64,000 bases of DNA from Agapanthus africanus (lineage: Eukaryota > Streptophyta > Magnoliopsida > Asparagales > Amaryllidaceae). The DNA lies in assembly GCA_030015575.1 (NCBI GenBank), contig JASDDO010000019.1:513456986-513520985 (forward strand), read 5' to 3'. Positions within the stretch are counted from its first letter, which is position 1; the number at the start of each line of letters is the position of its first letter. Below the pieces are notes generated by a model that saw only the letters and a program-made list of their open reading frames with translations, searched no databases and was not told the DNA's origin. The position numbers and the translations under genes were made by a program. Below are positions 10,740 to 22,764 of the stretch, one piece after another.

Positions 10740-12690
10740 TATCTGGCGGTCACGTGTTCCCACGTGATGCATTTAGAATAGTGTTAAACGCTAGGAATGA
10801 AATGCTCAAAATAGTGTTAAACACTAAAAAGATGAAGCGCTCATGTGAGGACACGTGAGGCGCCCTAGGATTGGGCTAAGCTTCCTTTATTTTATTCTCA
10901 GAATATTCAAATAAGTGTTAAACACTTAAGTCTTCGCGGCCATCACGTGTTGGCACGTGATGGGTATCCATGCACTGGATATTAAAGGGATTTGCTAGGG
11001 GTCACGTGAGGACACGTGAGGGCGCCCATGCATTGGATTTTAATCCTTCAGTTCTTTCCATCTTCTCTTTTTTTTAAAGAGGTGTTTGTCAGGGGTCACG
11101 TAGGGACACGTGAGGCACCCTAAATCAGTATTGCCTTTGGCTTTATTTCCTTTAGTTTTGAGGGTTACGTGTGAGCACGTGAGGCATTGCCTCCAAACTT
11201 TTTCTTTCTCATTTTGAGGAGTCTGTTTGAGGGTCACGTGGGGGCACGCGACCATGTCTCATTCGTTCTTTTCTGATCATTAAAGGAAGGGTCACGTGTT
11301 GCCACGTGACCACGTTTACATGCATGGATAATTTAAGTCCTTTGTTTGAGAATTAAATTCTTTGGTAGGGTTAAACCCTAATTCTGTTTTGAGGAATTAA
11401 ATTCCTATGTATATGGAAGAATTAAATTTTTATATAGGGTTAAACCCTAGTTTCATTTTAGAGGAATTAAATTCCCATGTGTTTTGAAAGAATTAATTTC
11501 TTATGTAGGGTTAAACCCTAGTTTCATTTGGAGGAATTAAATTCCTATGAATTTGGAAGAATTAAATTCTTATATAGGGTTAAACCCTAGTTTCATTAGG
11601 AGGAATTAAATTCCTATGAATTTGGGGGAATTAAATTCCCTAAACTCAATTCTCCCTCTAAGTTTTGGATCTGCATGGCAGAATCTCCCCGATGAGAATT
11701 AAATTCTCAACTTGTGGGGAGATCTGCTTCTGCAGATTTTCAACCAAAGGAAGAACTAAGTTCTTATTCAGAAGAGTTAAACTCTTAATTTGACAATTAA
11801 ATTCTCGTTTTGTTTTATGGAGTTTAGATCTCTTTCCCTTTCTCACCTAGGGTTTTTTTGAAGAGATCTTCTTTTTCTCTCTTGAGAATTAAATTCTCCT
11901 CTCTTTTTTTCTCTCTCTGTTGTTGTATATTTTCCAAAAAAGTAGTTCCCCCCCCCACTTCTCTTCTTGGCTTCTATTTATAGGAGAAAGAAAAGAATCA
12001 GTTTGTTTGGTCAATCTTTCATTGAAAGATTTTAATTGATTTTGTAACCAACATGATCTTTTAGATCACTCAGTGAATTTTATTCACCATTGGATTTTTA
12101 ATCCAAAAGATCTTTTATCTGTTATTCTTGGCAAATTTCAGAGAAATCTTTCCTTGTATAAAATCTTTCCAATCCATTGGTGATTTTTAATCTCCATTGG
12201 ATTTTTAATCCAACGGTGCTCCATTTTACAGAGCACCATTTTTTTTGTTTGGAAATATTTAGAGAAATATTTTTCTAGTTAGGGTTTTTGATTCCCTCTT
12301 AATTAGAATTTAATTCTATTAATTCATAGATCTTTAGGAACCCATCATATGTTGGCACGCGACCCCCTGATTAAGCATTTGACCAGAATTTAATTCTGTT
12401 GTTTTAAAGAACTCAGGAATTATCACGTGTCAGCACGTGACCCTTGGTCACGTGTTGGCATCTGATGCCCCATTGGGATTTTTCCTTTTTATTTTATTAT
12501 ACCTTTAATTCTTTTCAGTGGGTTTAAAGGCCCATCACGTGTTGGCACGTGACCCCACTGATTAATTATTTCCAATTATTTATTTTATTCAGTGCTTACA
12601 GGATTTGCCTGTAAATGGTCACGTGTCTGCACGTGATGCCTGGTCACGTGTGGGCACGTGATGCCTGGTCACGTGTGCGCACATGATGCC
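10740..12690. repeat. Array of CACGTG hairpin motifs
   Basis: About fifteen copies of the pattern TCACGTG-NNNN-CACGTGA are scattered through 2 kb, for example near 10751, 10943, 11001, 11290, 12424, 12534, 12618 and 12641. Each can fold into a 6-7 bp stem with a 4-7 base loop, and each carries two G-box cores (CACGTG). The intervening sequence differs from copy to copy, so the motif, not the spacer, is conserved. They sit upstream of gag, in what would be leader RNA. Confidence 0.85.
11340..11905. repeat. GAATTAAATTC / GGGTTAAACCCT palindrome block
   Basis: The palindromic core GAATTAAATTC or close variants recurs more than ten times. It alternates with TAGGGTTAAACCCTAG, which is itself a palindrome. 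Units of roughly 60 bp can be followed from 11360 to 11640. The block lies inside the larger CACGTG hairpin region and adds a second, unrelated set of short palindromes. Confidence 0.8.
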
Positions 12691-12691
12691 T

Positions 12692-13200
12692 CATAAATTT
12701 TGATCCCGGATGAATTATGAGGCCCATAAGGATTTTTCGAGACACTTTCGATATCATCAGAATTTAGCTGTTTCTCATTCGGGAGTTTGTCAAAATGCAG
12801 CCCGGAAAATACTGGTTCGCATTTTCTTCCTTAGATTACACGTGCATAGCATATTTGCTCATAACTTTTGATCCCGGTTAAATTATGAAGCCCATAATAT
12901 ATCAAATCGAAGGATTTTTCGAGACGCTTTCGATACCATCAGAATTTAGCTGTTTCTCATTCGGGAGTTTATCAAAACACAGTCCGGAAAATACTGGTTC
13001 GCATTTTCTTCTTTAGATTACACTTGTATAGCATATTTTCTCATAACCTTTGATCCCGGATGAATTATGAAGCCCATAATATATCAAATAGAAGGCTTTT
13101 TCGAGACGCTTTCGATACTATCATAATTTAGCTGTTTCACATTCGGGAGTTTGTCAAAATACAGCTCGGAAAATACTGGTTCAAATTTTCTTAAACGTAT
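12692..13200 (+). repeat. Three tandem ~180 bp copies before gag
   Basis: Copies begin at about 12692, 12860 and 13042 with CATAACTTTTGATCCCGG. They continue with GAATTATGAAGCCCATAAT, TTTTTCGAGACGCTTTCGAT, CAGAATTTAGCTGTTTCTCA and GGAAAATACTGGTTCGCAT. The first copy is shorter. They end just before the gag region. Confidence 0.9.
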
Positions 13201-13209
13201 CGCTGCCAT

Positions 13210-14798
13210 TTGATATTTTGGGCTCTTTTGCGCAGAAATTTTTTTGGCGGGAACAAGGATGATAGGCAGAGAGAGCCCTTAGTTCATGAGGAGTCAGGCT
13301 CAGAAAGTGAAGATGAGCCAATTTTCCATCCTAAGACTGTAGAGCAGCAACTTCTCCAAGAGCTCCGAAAACAGCTCAGAAGCAAGGACAAGGAGATAGC
13401 CAAGCTCTACTCAAAGATCGACCACTTGATAAATGTCGTCTTACGGCTTACGGCCCAACTTGCCTCTCAGCCGCCCAATTAAACGCGGGGCTCTGCTCAT
13501 GATCCGGGAAACGGTGTCCCGAGACAGCCAATGCCTATTCCGCCAAATCCAAAGGTGGACGGACCGCATGAAAGTCAGTCGCATCCTATCTCGGGAAATG
13601 TCTTGGCTACCGATGACAGTAGCCCGCTAACTTAAGATCAAATCATGGATTTGGTTGCCAACAAAGTTAAAACATTGGTAGCTGAAGCCGAAGCACAAAA
13701 AGATATCAATAGTGGTGGGAGACCATATCCTGCTCAGTATGATCTAGTAGAATTTCCCAGCGGTTATGTCATCCCTAAATTCGGAAGATTTGATGGGACG
13801 GGAAATGCAAATCAGCACGTCGCCCATTTTAAAGCCTTATGCGGGAATACTGGGTGCAATGATGCGCTTCTCCTCCACCAGTTCGTTAATAGCCTGACCG
13901 ATGTCGCTTTCAACTGGTACGCGAGCATACCGGATGGCTCCGTCATAACTTTCATCCAAATGGAGTCTCTGTTTCGGCAGAGGTTCATGAGCGTCTGTGA
14001 TAAGATCACCATTACCGAGCTCGTAAGGACCAAGCCAAAGAACAACGAAAGCTGCACGGATTTTATAACCCGATGGCGCAATCTCTCCGTCAAATGCGAA
14101 CCGCCGATAGAGCAGGACCAATCTGTCAGTCTCCTCGTCGGAAATCTCAACAATTGGATGGCCCTGTTTCTATGCACCGTGGGTCTCAAAACATTCCAAG
14201 AGCTGACCAGGAAAGTCCAGATGTTGGAACGCTCAAAGCAGGAGTCCTCCTCTGACTCCCAAAATAACAATAGGTCCAGGAGAAACCGAAAGAACGAAAA
14301 TCGCAAAGGCGGAAATTCCAACGATACTGAATCTTTCAATGCCTCGGCTAACCGAAATAAGCAAGGGTCGAGCGGGACTAATGCCAACCAGCTTCGGAAG
14401 CCAATGTTCGAAGAGGGAGAAGAATCTCCACTGAAAGAGAAGCTGGACAAGGTCCATTCCTTCAGAAGGGACAAAATCCGTAAAATATTCAAAGACGCCC
14501 TGAGGAACGGTCTACAACTGCCAGAGTAAAAAAGACCGCAGGAATCGAATAGGACCGAGACCCCAAATACTGCCCCTATCACAGAGTGATAGGTCATGCC
14601 ATTGAGAACTGCTTCGTCTTCAAAGATTGGGTCGAAAAGCAATACAAGGCAGGAGAGATAGAACTGTCCAAAGGCGTGTTAACAAACAGTCAAGCTGCAA
14701 CCGCCAATTTCATACAAACGGAGACCGAAGTTCTTCACGAAACCGATTCTCTCAGACGTCTTCCTTTCTCTGAAAACAATCGACCACCACGTCATTAA
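13210..14798 (+). pseudogene. gag: Ty3/gypsy gag region (broken)
   Basis: The N-terminal part (from 13210) has an acidic stretch and a lysine/glutamine-rich coiled-coil-like segment (LLQELRKQLRSKDKEIAKLY). The central part (13645-14529) holds the retrotransposon gag domain: FGRFDGTGNANQHVAHFKAL, ALLLHQFVNSLTDVAFNWY, then ESLFRQRFMS and SCTDFITRWRNLS, followed by a polar, basic tail. The 3' part has RVIGHAIENCFVFKDWVE, a CxxH-like knuckle remnant typical after gag in plant gypsy elements. Gag would form the virus-like particle. The region is broken, with a few breaks. No protease or polymerase follows it. Confidence 0.85.
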
Positions 14799-16531
14799 AC
14801 TGGGAACAATCGACCTCTAAGTCGTTAAACTGGGAATGTAAAAATGTGTAAATAAAAAAAAGTGTAAATAAAAAGAAAAAAAAGAAAAGCCGAAATGATG
14901 GGGCAACTCGCAATAAAAATCAGCGAGTAAAATAAAGATGAAAAATAAAGCCGAAATGATAGGGCAACCGCGAATAAATAGCCGAAATGATAGGGCAATC
15001 GCGACCTTCGCGATAAGAAAAGCTGAAATAATAGAGCAATCGCGGTAAAACGAAAAAATATATACAAAAACAACAAAAAAAAGAAAACAAAAACAAACAA
15101 CGGCGAATGATGAGTCGCTCCTGGTACCATATTCCAGTGCAGCGATGCAGACGCCGACCAAAATCCAATTTCTCAAAGTTCTCCCGGCCCTATGGTTAGT
15201 CCCCAAGTTGATTGCCGTATACAATCCACGGGCTCAAATAATTCTCATCATACCCATGCCCCACTGCAATCACCAGTTATGCGGCTGGTCTCCGCCCTCG
15301 GAATTATGCTCCATTTAGGAAGACCCACTCATGTGTCCTCACGATACATGAGGAGAACAAACTTTCGTGGGATCCTTACGACTCACAAAGGAAAAACACA
15401 CTTGGGAGTCCCCACGACTCCTAAGGAGAAAGTGCACCTACGAGATCCTTTCGACTTGTATGGAGAAAATGCTTTTATGGGACCCTTACGGCGCATAAAA
15501 TTGAAAAGCCTTATATGATAGGGACCTAAACATGTCTCCTAAGCCACCGCTTCCCAACATGAAAAGGCAAATGATGAATTGCTTCTGGCACATGTGCTTC
15601 AGTGTTAGCAACGCTGATGCCCACCCTAATCCCAAAATTCCAAACTCCAGTTCAATAGATCCCTAAGTCTTTAAACTGGAAACATATGACCTCTAAGTCG
15701 TTAAACTGGAAACAGATGACCCCTAAGTCGTTAAACTGGGAACGAGGGAAATTCCCTCACGGCAAATGATGAGTCGCTCTTGGTACCATATTCCAGTGCA
15801 GCGATGCAGACGCCAATCAAATTCAAAATCCCATACCCCAACGGCGAATGATGAGTCGCTCCTGGTACCACATTTCAGTGCAGCGATGCAGACGCCAACA
15901 AAGTCCCGAAATTTTTCCGGCCCTACGGTCTGGATCATATATCCTGCAAAACCGTATACAATCCACGGGCGTAAAACAATCCCAATCCCTCCCAAGTCCC
16001 ACCGGTGAGACCACATTCAAAGTCTCACCGGCGGTGAAGATTCAAAAAAAATGGGCATGTCCACAAGAAAAATGGGCATGTCCACAACCCGAAAGGGCTT
16101 CGTGAGTAAAAACAGCAGGACAGCCGGCGAGTTTGTGAAAACCCGAAAGGACGCAAACTCGTAAAAAAGAGATGAAATGCACTCGCAAAGTCCTTTCGAC
16201 TTTGCGAGGAGAAAATTCCCGCGTGAGATCCTTACGACTCACAACGGAGCAACACACTTAGGAGTCCCCACGACTCCTAAGGAAAAAATACACCTACGGG
16301 ATCCTTACGATCCGTAGGGAGAAAATGCTTTGTGAGACCCTTACGGCTCAAAAAATTGAAAAGTCTTAGGTGATGGGGACCTAAAACCTGTCTTCTAAGC
16401 CATCGCTTCCTAACAAGCAAGCGCAAATGATGATTCGCTCCTGGTACCATATTCCAGTGTAGCGATGCTGATGCCAAACAAAAACCAATTCCCAAATCCT
16501 CTCATGACAAATGATGATTCGCTTCTGGTAC
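14780..16531. repeat. Dispersed and tandem repeats downstream of gag
   Basis: Three repeat families are interleaved. GACCTCTAAGTCGTTAAACT lies at about 14805, 15690 and 15720. GCGAATGATGAGTCGCTC followed by TGGTACCATATTCCAGTGCA and GCGATGCAGACGCC lies near 15103, 15762, 15844 and 16428. Blocks of GGGATCCTTACGACTC and GGAGTCCCCACGACTCCTAA occur at about 15360-15500 and 16220-16350. A purine-rich stretch of CCGAAATGAT units fills 14860-15050. This occupies the place where pol would be expected. The Athila-like element is inserted in another copy of the TGGTAC-bearing unit. Confidence 0.8.
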
Positions 16532-17843
16532 TGATTTGAGTGATTTCTTGTATTTACCGCAATCAGAAACGGCGTCGCTTTGCAGCTAGCCGGTGAGTAC
16601 GGGTCGATCCACAGAGATGGGTAATTTTCTAAATGTGTTTTTACGAGTTGATTCTAAATGTTGTTTGGATTGATTAAATCTAAAACCCAGATCTATTAAT
16701 AAACTAAGTTAATCTAATTTAAAGTCTCGCTAGGGTTAGGTTTAGGGGAGGTTTAGAGATTTAAGGGTTCCTCACCGCTTTCAATGCCTTATTATTGATC
16801 TATTAGATGTTGGGGGTAATTATCCATAAAGTGGATAAGAATCTTTTGAGAAGATATTTCTTCCTCTAGATTTGTATCCTTCCTTTATCGATACTTACCC
16901 TAACCTCCATGGAAAACGCACGCAACCTGCCCTTTATACTACGGTTCATCGTTACCTTAAGGGTAGGATGCCGCAGGGAGCGGTTGTGCGTGCATGCATG
17001 GAGTTCTAACTCTTAGGTATGGATGACATGAAAGGGGTGAGAGATCTCATCTCACAAACCTTTCCCTAAGGCTAACCCTAACGAGCGAGGAGATTACTCG
17101 CTCATTAGGGGATGGTAAAACATACTAATTAAAAGAGAATAAAAACAAAGAAATAAAGTTACTTACTAGTGTGACGGCTCCCTCCAAGCAATATAGAACA
17201 GATCTGAATAATATTCCCAGCAATTCTGAATTTTATTGATTGAAAAGAGGCATAGGGTTTTACAATTTTTGATTACAATTTATAAGCAAACAAGGAAACT
17301 AGGGTTACAGACTCTCGCACATGTGCAATTACAGATTTTCCCACGGAAAATCCAAACACTCGCACCGACGCACCGACACGAGAAAAATCCACCGACACGG
17401 GCTTTAAATGGCCGCGGAACCGCGGCATTAGTGGGCTTGGGCCGCGGTTCCGCGGCCCTTTGGTGAGATCATCTCACCAAACTTCCTGGGTTGGTTCTTT
17501 ATACATTGGGCTTTATATTTCCATAGTTCTTTTCTCCCTTTGGCTTCTGGTCTTCTCCAGATCTTCAGTGAAACTTGTAGTGGTCTTTTAACTGTTTCCT
17601 TTGACATTTCGGACCATACGTTGCCTTGTACACTTGTGAATTGTTCTTTGTCTAGGCTTGACTAGGGTCCTTCTACTTGTTGGTCAAAAGTCCCTCTTTT
17701 TGTATCATCTTTTGTCTGTTTCACCGTTTTCGCTCCAAGAACCTATATCCTGTAATATGCAACAAACGTGCGTCAAGAGTACCGTTTACTTATTAAATGA
17801 ATGAAAATGGGGAGTACAATAATGCAATATTATAGTATGAACA
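16532..17843 (-). repeat. 3' LTR (left) of the Athila-like element
   Basis: On the + strand it starts TGATTTGAGTGATTTCTTGT and ends AATATTATAGTATGAACA. It matches 23840-25152 over its full length with scattered substitutions. Next to it on the right is TACCCCTAAACTT, which on the minus strand is the purine tract AAGTTTAGGGGTA. Confidence 0.93.
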
Positions 17844-19350
17844 AATACCCCTAAACTTATCTTTTGCTCGTCCTCGAGCAAACTTATTTTTATTCACTAA
17901 AATCCTAACCGCACTTTCGCAGGGAAACGCGATTGCACTGAGCACATGCAACAAGCCTTTAAACCTCTAGGTGTCCCTAGTAGGAGGAGTGTTGTCTCCT
18001 GAGGGTTTTCAGCGGATTACACCTACAAAATCTTATCAACTCGGCCCATTGACTTTTGTTCTCCAAGTAAGTTCTCTAACAAGGAATTTTATTATCTTTT
18101 GACTCGCAAATTATCCACCCACATTCTTCACACTTCCTCATTATTTAACTTAAGATTATATATGTTATGTAAACCTACTTAGCTTTCGGCATCTCTTAAG
18201 TCTTCCTTCTAGGGTTTCATCTCTACTTAGGAATTTCTATCAACTCTACTAAAGATACAAGTTCTATCTTTCATTCATTTCTCTTATTTAAACTCTAATC
18301 ACATATCCCCACGTGTGTGTATAGATCACCCCTACACTTGGAAATTCAAATCAAGCAATCGTACTCTCGTCCATTGTCCAAAGCACTTATTAATTAGTGA
18401 ATTTTAAATAGAATTTTGCTTACACATCCTTCATGCGACCGTTAATACTTCTTGAGATACCAACAACCGATTACAAGATGCGTTAGCACTTTAAAGCGTA
18501 CTTCCTAGTTTTGCAACACCCAAGGCTTTTAGCAGTGACTCCCAAACCAGTTGGTCTAAGGCACTAGGTGATAGGGCACCTTTGCTAAATATTTTTTTCT
18601 ATTTTTACAGCCTTAAGTAATCACAAAAACTAGTGTCCATTTTTTTATTCTTTATTCACACTTGTATTTTTTTTTCCATTGTACTAAGGACTTTAGACAA
18701 GTGCATTTCAAGGTCTCTTCTACTATTCCAAGTTTCAAGGTGTGTGATTGTGCAATTTGTAGGGTATACATTTTCAGAATCTAGACTTAAGCTAGGAACT
18801 ATTCTTCAAACTTATACTTTAATAAGACCATCAATATTCTTCCCTTGTTTCAACTTAGCCCAAGAAGTGAACTTAAAATTTGCCTATTTCTAAATAAACT
18901 ACAAGGCATATACTTTCTACTGTTAAACTTTAAGGAATGTTATTTTAGGGTTTTTAATTCACCAAGTCTAAGATCTAGTTGTTCCTAGCTAGTTAACCTA
19001 TATGTCAAACTCTAGTCAAATAAGGCCAAAATTGAATACAATAATTTTTATAATTTTTGAAAATTTTCAATTTTTATAGGTTTTTCAAATAAATATGCAA
19101 AAATATGTACAAATAAATGCGAAGGAAGAAAACGTACCGAGTATACCCCCAAACTTGAACTTGACAGTGTCCTCACTGTCATACTAAACCAAGAGGGTCA
19201 AAATACCGGCACTCCCCTGTTTATTTATTTATACTTTTTTTATATATTTTTTATTGTTAAGGAAAACAAAAATATATACAGAAAGGCCCTCCCCCAAACT
19301 TCATTTAAACTATGTTAGATATTACTGCTAAACCTTGCATAGACCAAACG
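17844..19350 (-). other. 3' noncoding region of the Athila-like element
   Basis: About 1.5 kb lies between the gag-protease frame and the left LTR. I found no polymerase, integrase or envelope-like coding on either strand; the open frame at 18633-18893 on the opposite strand looks accidental. Sequence near 19140-19190 (CCCCAAACTTGAACTTGACA and CCTCACTGTCA) occurs typically in this part of Athila-type elements, from memory. Confidence 0.6.
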
Positions 19351-22300
19351 TCAACACCAACCAGTTGAAAAATTTATCAGTAAAGAGTATTGGTTGGTGG
19401 AAGAATAAGTTGTGGCGGTCCAAAAAGAATTGGGGAAGATAGAAGTGATGGTATGGAAGGTATGGAGGTGAATAGACGGAGGTGGTGATGAATCAAAACG
19501 AGAATACGAATGATCAGCAATCAGTGGAATATTGGCATTCTCGTCGCTTATTAAAAGAAATGGGGGTGGTTCAACTTCTAAAAGAGGAGGTTGACTAACC
19601 ACAAGATCCCCAAACTGTTCCTGTGGGTCCTCTATTGACGTGGCATCATCCATCAATTTCATATGATATTCAATTATAAGGGAACTGATCTCCTCGATGT
19701 CCGCCATAGTCCAACCGAAAACTTGCCGCCTATCTTGTAAGACTTTTAAAATAGCGTTCTCTTGCTCGAAGGCTAGAGAGGCTGATATTATAATGGGAAA
19801 AGTCTCATTCTCACCTATGTAAGCATATTTAAGGTGAGATGGTAAGGACATGAGTTCGAGTTTCGGAGTCGAAAGAATCCTTGCTAAATCTACCTCGAAC
19901 TCAAAGGACTCCAACACAGGTTCGAAATCACTGCAAACAACCGATTCGGATGGTTCAACTAACTCATCCAAAAATTCAAAAGACTCATATTCAGGCTGTG
20001 AGTCGTCATCATCCGAAAAAGTGAAACATTCATAATCAATATCGGTTGTGTCAACGGTGGTAGGCTCAAGGAGGGACGCACTAGTGGCGTCAAAACTGTT
20101 TTCATCAAATAGAAATCTTTCAAGCTCGTAGTCCTCCTGCGTGATTTCGTGAATAGAGCAAACTTTTCGTGTACTAGTTTTAGGCACGGGGGGCAGACTT
20201 CCCATCTTATAAATATTGAACTCACTAGACATCTTCCCAAAGGATAGAGTCATGGAGCCATTGCGACAGTTTATAACAGCATTGGAAGTGGCCAAAAATG
20301 GTCGACCGAGGATCACCGGAATTTGGTTTCTTGGGTTAGCAACAGGTTGTGTATCCATAACAATAAAATCAACGGGGAATATGAACTCCCCAACTTTGAT
20401 CAACACATCCTCTAGTTGACCCCTTGGATGGGTGATTGATCGATCAGCCATTTGGAGAGTGCAACGAGTGGGTTTCAACTCTCCAACCCCTAATTGTTCG
20501 TACACGGAGTAGGGAATCAGGTTAACACTAGACCTAAGATCTAAAAGTGCTCGATTAATTTTCTTATCCCCAATTGTGATTGAGATCGTAGGACAGCCGG
20601 GGTCCTTTCGTTTTTGGGGTAAGGTTTGATGGTGGTTAATAGCATTGCTCACTGCACTAGCCACTAGCACTTTCTTGGGTACTTGAGATGCCTTTCTCTT
20701 CGAGGTGCATAAGCCCTTTAAGATTTTCGTGTATGAAGGGACTTGTTGGATTGCATCCAAGAGAGGTATATTTATGCTAACCTGCTTAAATATCTCCATA
20801 ATCTTTTCCACTTGTGCAGTTGGTTTATTAGGACTCAACTTGTTTGGAAATGGAGCATTTTGAAAATTCGTTGAGTCAAATGTCTGTGGAGTAGAATGTG
20901 GAGTAGGAACGGATCCCGGTGTCGATGTGTTCATGTTGTGAGAAATGGGTCCATTCGAGCTAGAAGAAGTAGAGCCATGTGAAGGGTGGAGAATAGGCTC
21001 TAAAGAAAAAGGTGAAGAAGAAGGTGAAGAAAATGAAGACGGGGAAGGTGACGATGGAGAAGACGAAGAAAAAGAAGAAGAAGAACCACCGGCGGGGATG
21101 TCATCATGAGTTCCCACATTATTTTGCAACTCTCTTCCGGATCTCAACGTGGTCATCGCATTTACATTGTGATTGTGATATGCGTTTTGTGTGTGACCGG
21201 GATGTGGCAATGGTTGAGATGGAAGCTTTCCCTTTTCTCTCTCGCTCAATGCAGCAGTTAATTGTGCAATTTGTGCCTCAATAGATTTGATACTTTGATC
21301 GTGTGAGGCATTGTTAGTCATCAAAGATTGAACATAATTTTCAAATCTTGCTGCAGATTCTGTAGATTGCTTGAGAAATGCATCTAGACTTTTTTCGAGC
21401 GAGATAACCTTATCATCATTTGGTTGAATCAAATTGTTCGTTTGATTTGTATAAGGTTGTTGTTGGAAAGGTTGCTGGTTTTGAGTTTGTGGAGGTGCTT
21501 GTTGTTGTTGTGGAGGAGGAGGTCTTTGAAAATTGTTATTTCCTTGGACCTGTTGATCTTGGTTCCAAGCGAAATTTGGGTGACTTCTCCATCCCGGATT
21601 GTATGTCGAAGAGTACGGATCGTTTCTTTGTCGTTGCTGAAATGCAGCATTGACTTGATCCTGTCCTTGAGTAGATGCATTGTAAGGACACTCTTTGGTA
21701 AGATGCGATGGATTCAAACAACAAGCACAAACAGTTCGTGGAGGCATAACAGGGGCAGGAGAAGACGATGAGATTTTGGTCTCAATGGCTTCTAGCTTTT
21801 TCATAAGTGCGGCCATCTCGGCCTTCATAGCGATTGACATATCTACTTGATGTATGCCTGCCCTGGATTGACCAACAGAAGAAGATGATGTGGTCTTGAT
21901 ACTCTCCCACTGAATTGTTTGCTCACTAAGATCCTCAAGAAACTGCCAAGGTTCGTCGCTAGATTTGGAAAGAAAATGACCTTGACATATGGTTTCTAGC
22001 AACTGCTTCGTTGCCGAGTTCAATCCCTCGTATAATGTTTGGCAAAGTTGCCAACTTTCGATCCCATGATGAGGGCATTGAACGAGTAGGTCTTTAAATC
22101 TCTCGAAGCACATCCAAAATGGTTCGGAAGGAAGCTGTGAAAATTGTATAATTTCGTTACGGATTCTAGCAGTTTTGTGATGAGGATAGAACTTTTTCAG
22201 AAAAGCTCTCACAAACTCTTCCCAATTTCTAATGGAATGTGATGCGGTGCTATATAGCCACTTCTCGGCTAGGTCACATAAGGTAAAAGGAATGACCCTT

Positions 22301-22764
22301 AGCCTTATAGCGTCATCACTTAATTGGGTCGTTTTCATCATAGCGCACACATTTTGGAATTTATTAAAAAAGATATATGCATCTTCAGATTCCAAACCAT
22401 GAAATTTTGGCAGCATATTGATGAAATGTGGTTTTATTTCAAAGTTGTCCCCATTTGCTAGTGGGGGTGAAAGACATGTAGGTAAAGACGTGCGGACGGG
22501 GTAGAAGAGATCCTGGAGCGCAACTCGTGCGGGCGCTACAACAGGCTGAAGATTCGGGTTATTCGCACCTAACGGAGGTGGAATCATTCCCGTTGGTAAG
22601 GTATCGTTGGGGTCGTGTCCCGACATACCTTCGAAAGAAGAATTTAAAGGTGGAGGTAAGGAAATGGAGGGAATTTCGACGAAGGGTTCGTCGAAGGGTT
22701 CGTCGGTCGGTACCAACGAAACACGGACTAATCGGGCGTTAGTATCCCTAGTCCAAAGTGGCAT
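19351..22764 (-). CDS. gag-pro: Athila-type Gag-protease polyprotein, 1137 codons
   Basis: The frame is open from the ATG at 22764. Residues about 110-290 form the retrotransposon gag domain (INMLPKFHGLESEDAYIFF, LAEKWLYSTASHSIRNWEEF, FLKKFYPHHKTARIRNEI). A CCHC knuckle follows (CACCLNPSHLTKEC, about residue 346), then a long glutamine/proline- and serine-rich linker. The aspartic protease domain lies at about 690-860, with NRALLDLRSSVNLIPYSVY at the active-site region and IPVILGRPFLATSNAVI as the flap/C-terminal part. The frame then runs into sequence resembling the segment just before reverse transcriptase (ENAILKVLQDRRQVFGWTMA) and ends in unrelated-looking residues. Gag assembles particles and the protease would process it. 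This copy looks whole for gag-protease but has no polymerase. Confidence 0.88.
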   Translation of the reverse strand: MPLWTRDTNARLVRVSLVPTDEPFDEPFVEIPSISLPPPLNSSFEGMSGHDPNDTLPTGMIPPPLGANNPNLQPVVAPARVALQDLFYPVRTSLPTCLSPPLANGDNFEIKPHFINMLPKFHGLESEDAYIFFNKFQNVCAMMKTTQLSDDAIRLRVIPFTLCDLAEKWLYSTASHSIRNWEEFVRAFLKKFYPHHKTARIRNEIIQFSQLPSEPFWMCFERFKDLLVQCPHHGIESWQLCQTLYEGLNSATKQLLETICQGHFLSKSSDEPWQFLEDLSEQTIQWESIKTTSSSSVGQSRAGIHQVDMSIAMKAEMAALMKKLEAIETKISSSSPAPVMPPRTVCACCLNPSHLTKECPYNASTQGQDQVNAAFQQRQRNDPYSSTYNPGWRSHPNFAWNQDQQVQGNNNFQRPPPPQQQQAPPQTQNQQPFQQQPYTNQTNNLIQPNDDKVISLEKSLDAFLKQSTESAARFENYVQSLMTNNASHDQSIKSIEAQIAQLTAALSEREKGKLPSQPLPHPGHTQNAYHNHNVNAMTTLRSGRELQNNVGTHDDIPAGGSSSSFSSSSPSSPSPSSFSSPSSSPFSLEPILHPSHGSTSSSSNGPISHNMNTSTPGSVPTPHSTPQTFDSTNFQNAPFPNKLSPNKPTAQVEKIMEIFKQVSINIPLLDAIQQVPSYTKILKGLCTSKRKASQVPKKVLVASAVSNAINHHQTLPQKRKDPGCPTISITIGDKKINRALLDLRSSVNLIPYSVYEQLGVGELKPTRCTLQMADRSITHPRGQLEDVLIKVGEFIFPVDFIVMDTQPVANPRNQIPVILGRPFLATSNAVINCRNGSMTLSFGKMSSEFNIYKMGSLPPVPKTSTRKVCSIHEITQEDYELERFLFDENSFDATSASLLEPTTVDTTDIDYECFTFSDDDDSQPEYESFEFLDELVEPSESVVCSDFEPVLESFEFEVDLARILSTPKLELMSLPSHLKYAYIGENETFPIIISASLAFEQENAILKVLQDRRQVFGWTMADIEEISSLIIEYHMKLMDDATSIEDPQEQFGDLVVSQPPLLEVEPPPFLLISDENANIPLIADHSYSRFDSSPPPSIHLHTFHTITSIFPNSFWTATTYSSTNQYSLLINFSTGWC

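Noticed and set aside
13812-14642. 276-codon frame on the minus strand
   Set aside because: It is antisense to the clear gag domain on the + strand and has no motif of its own.
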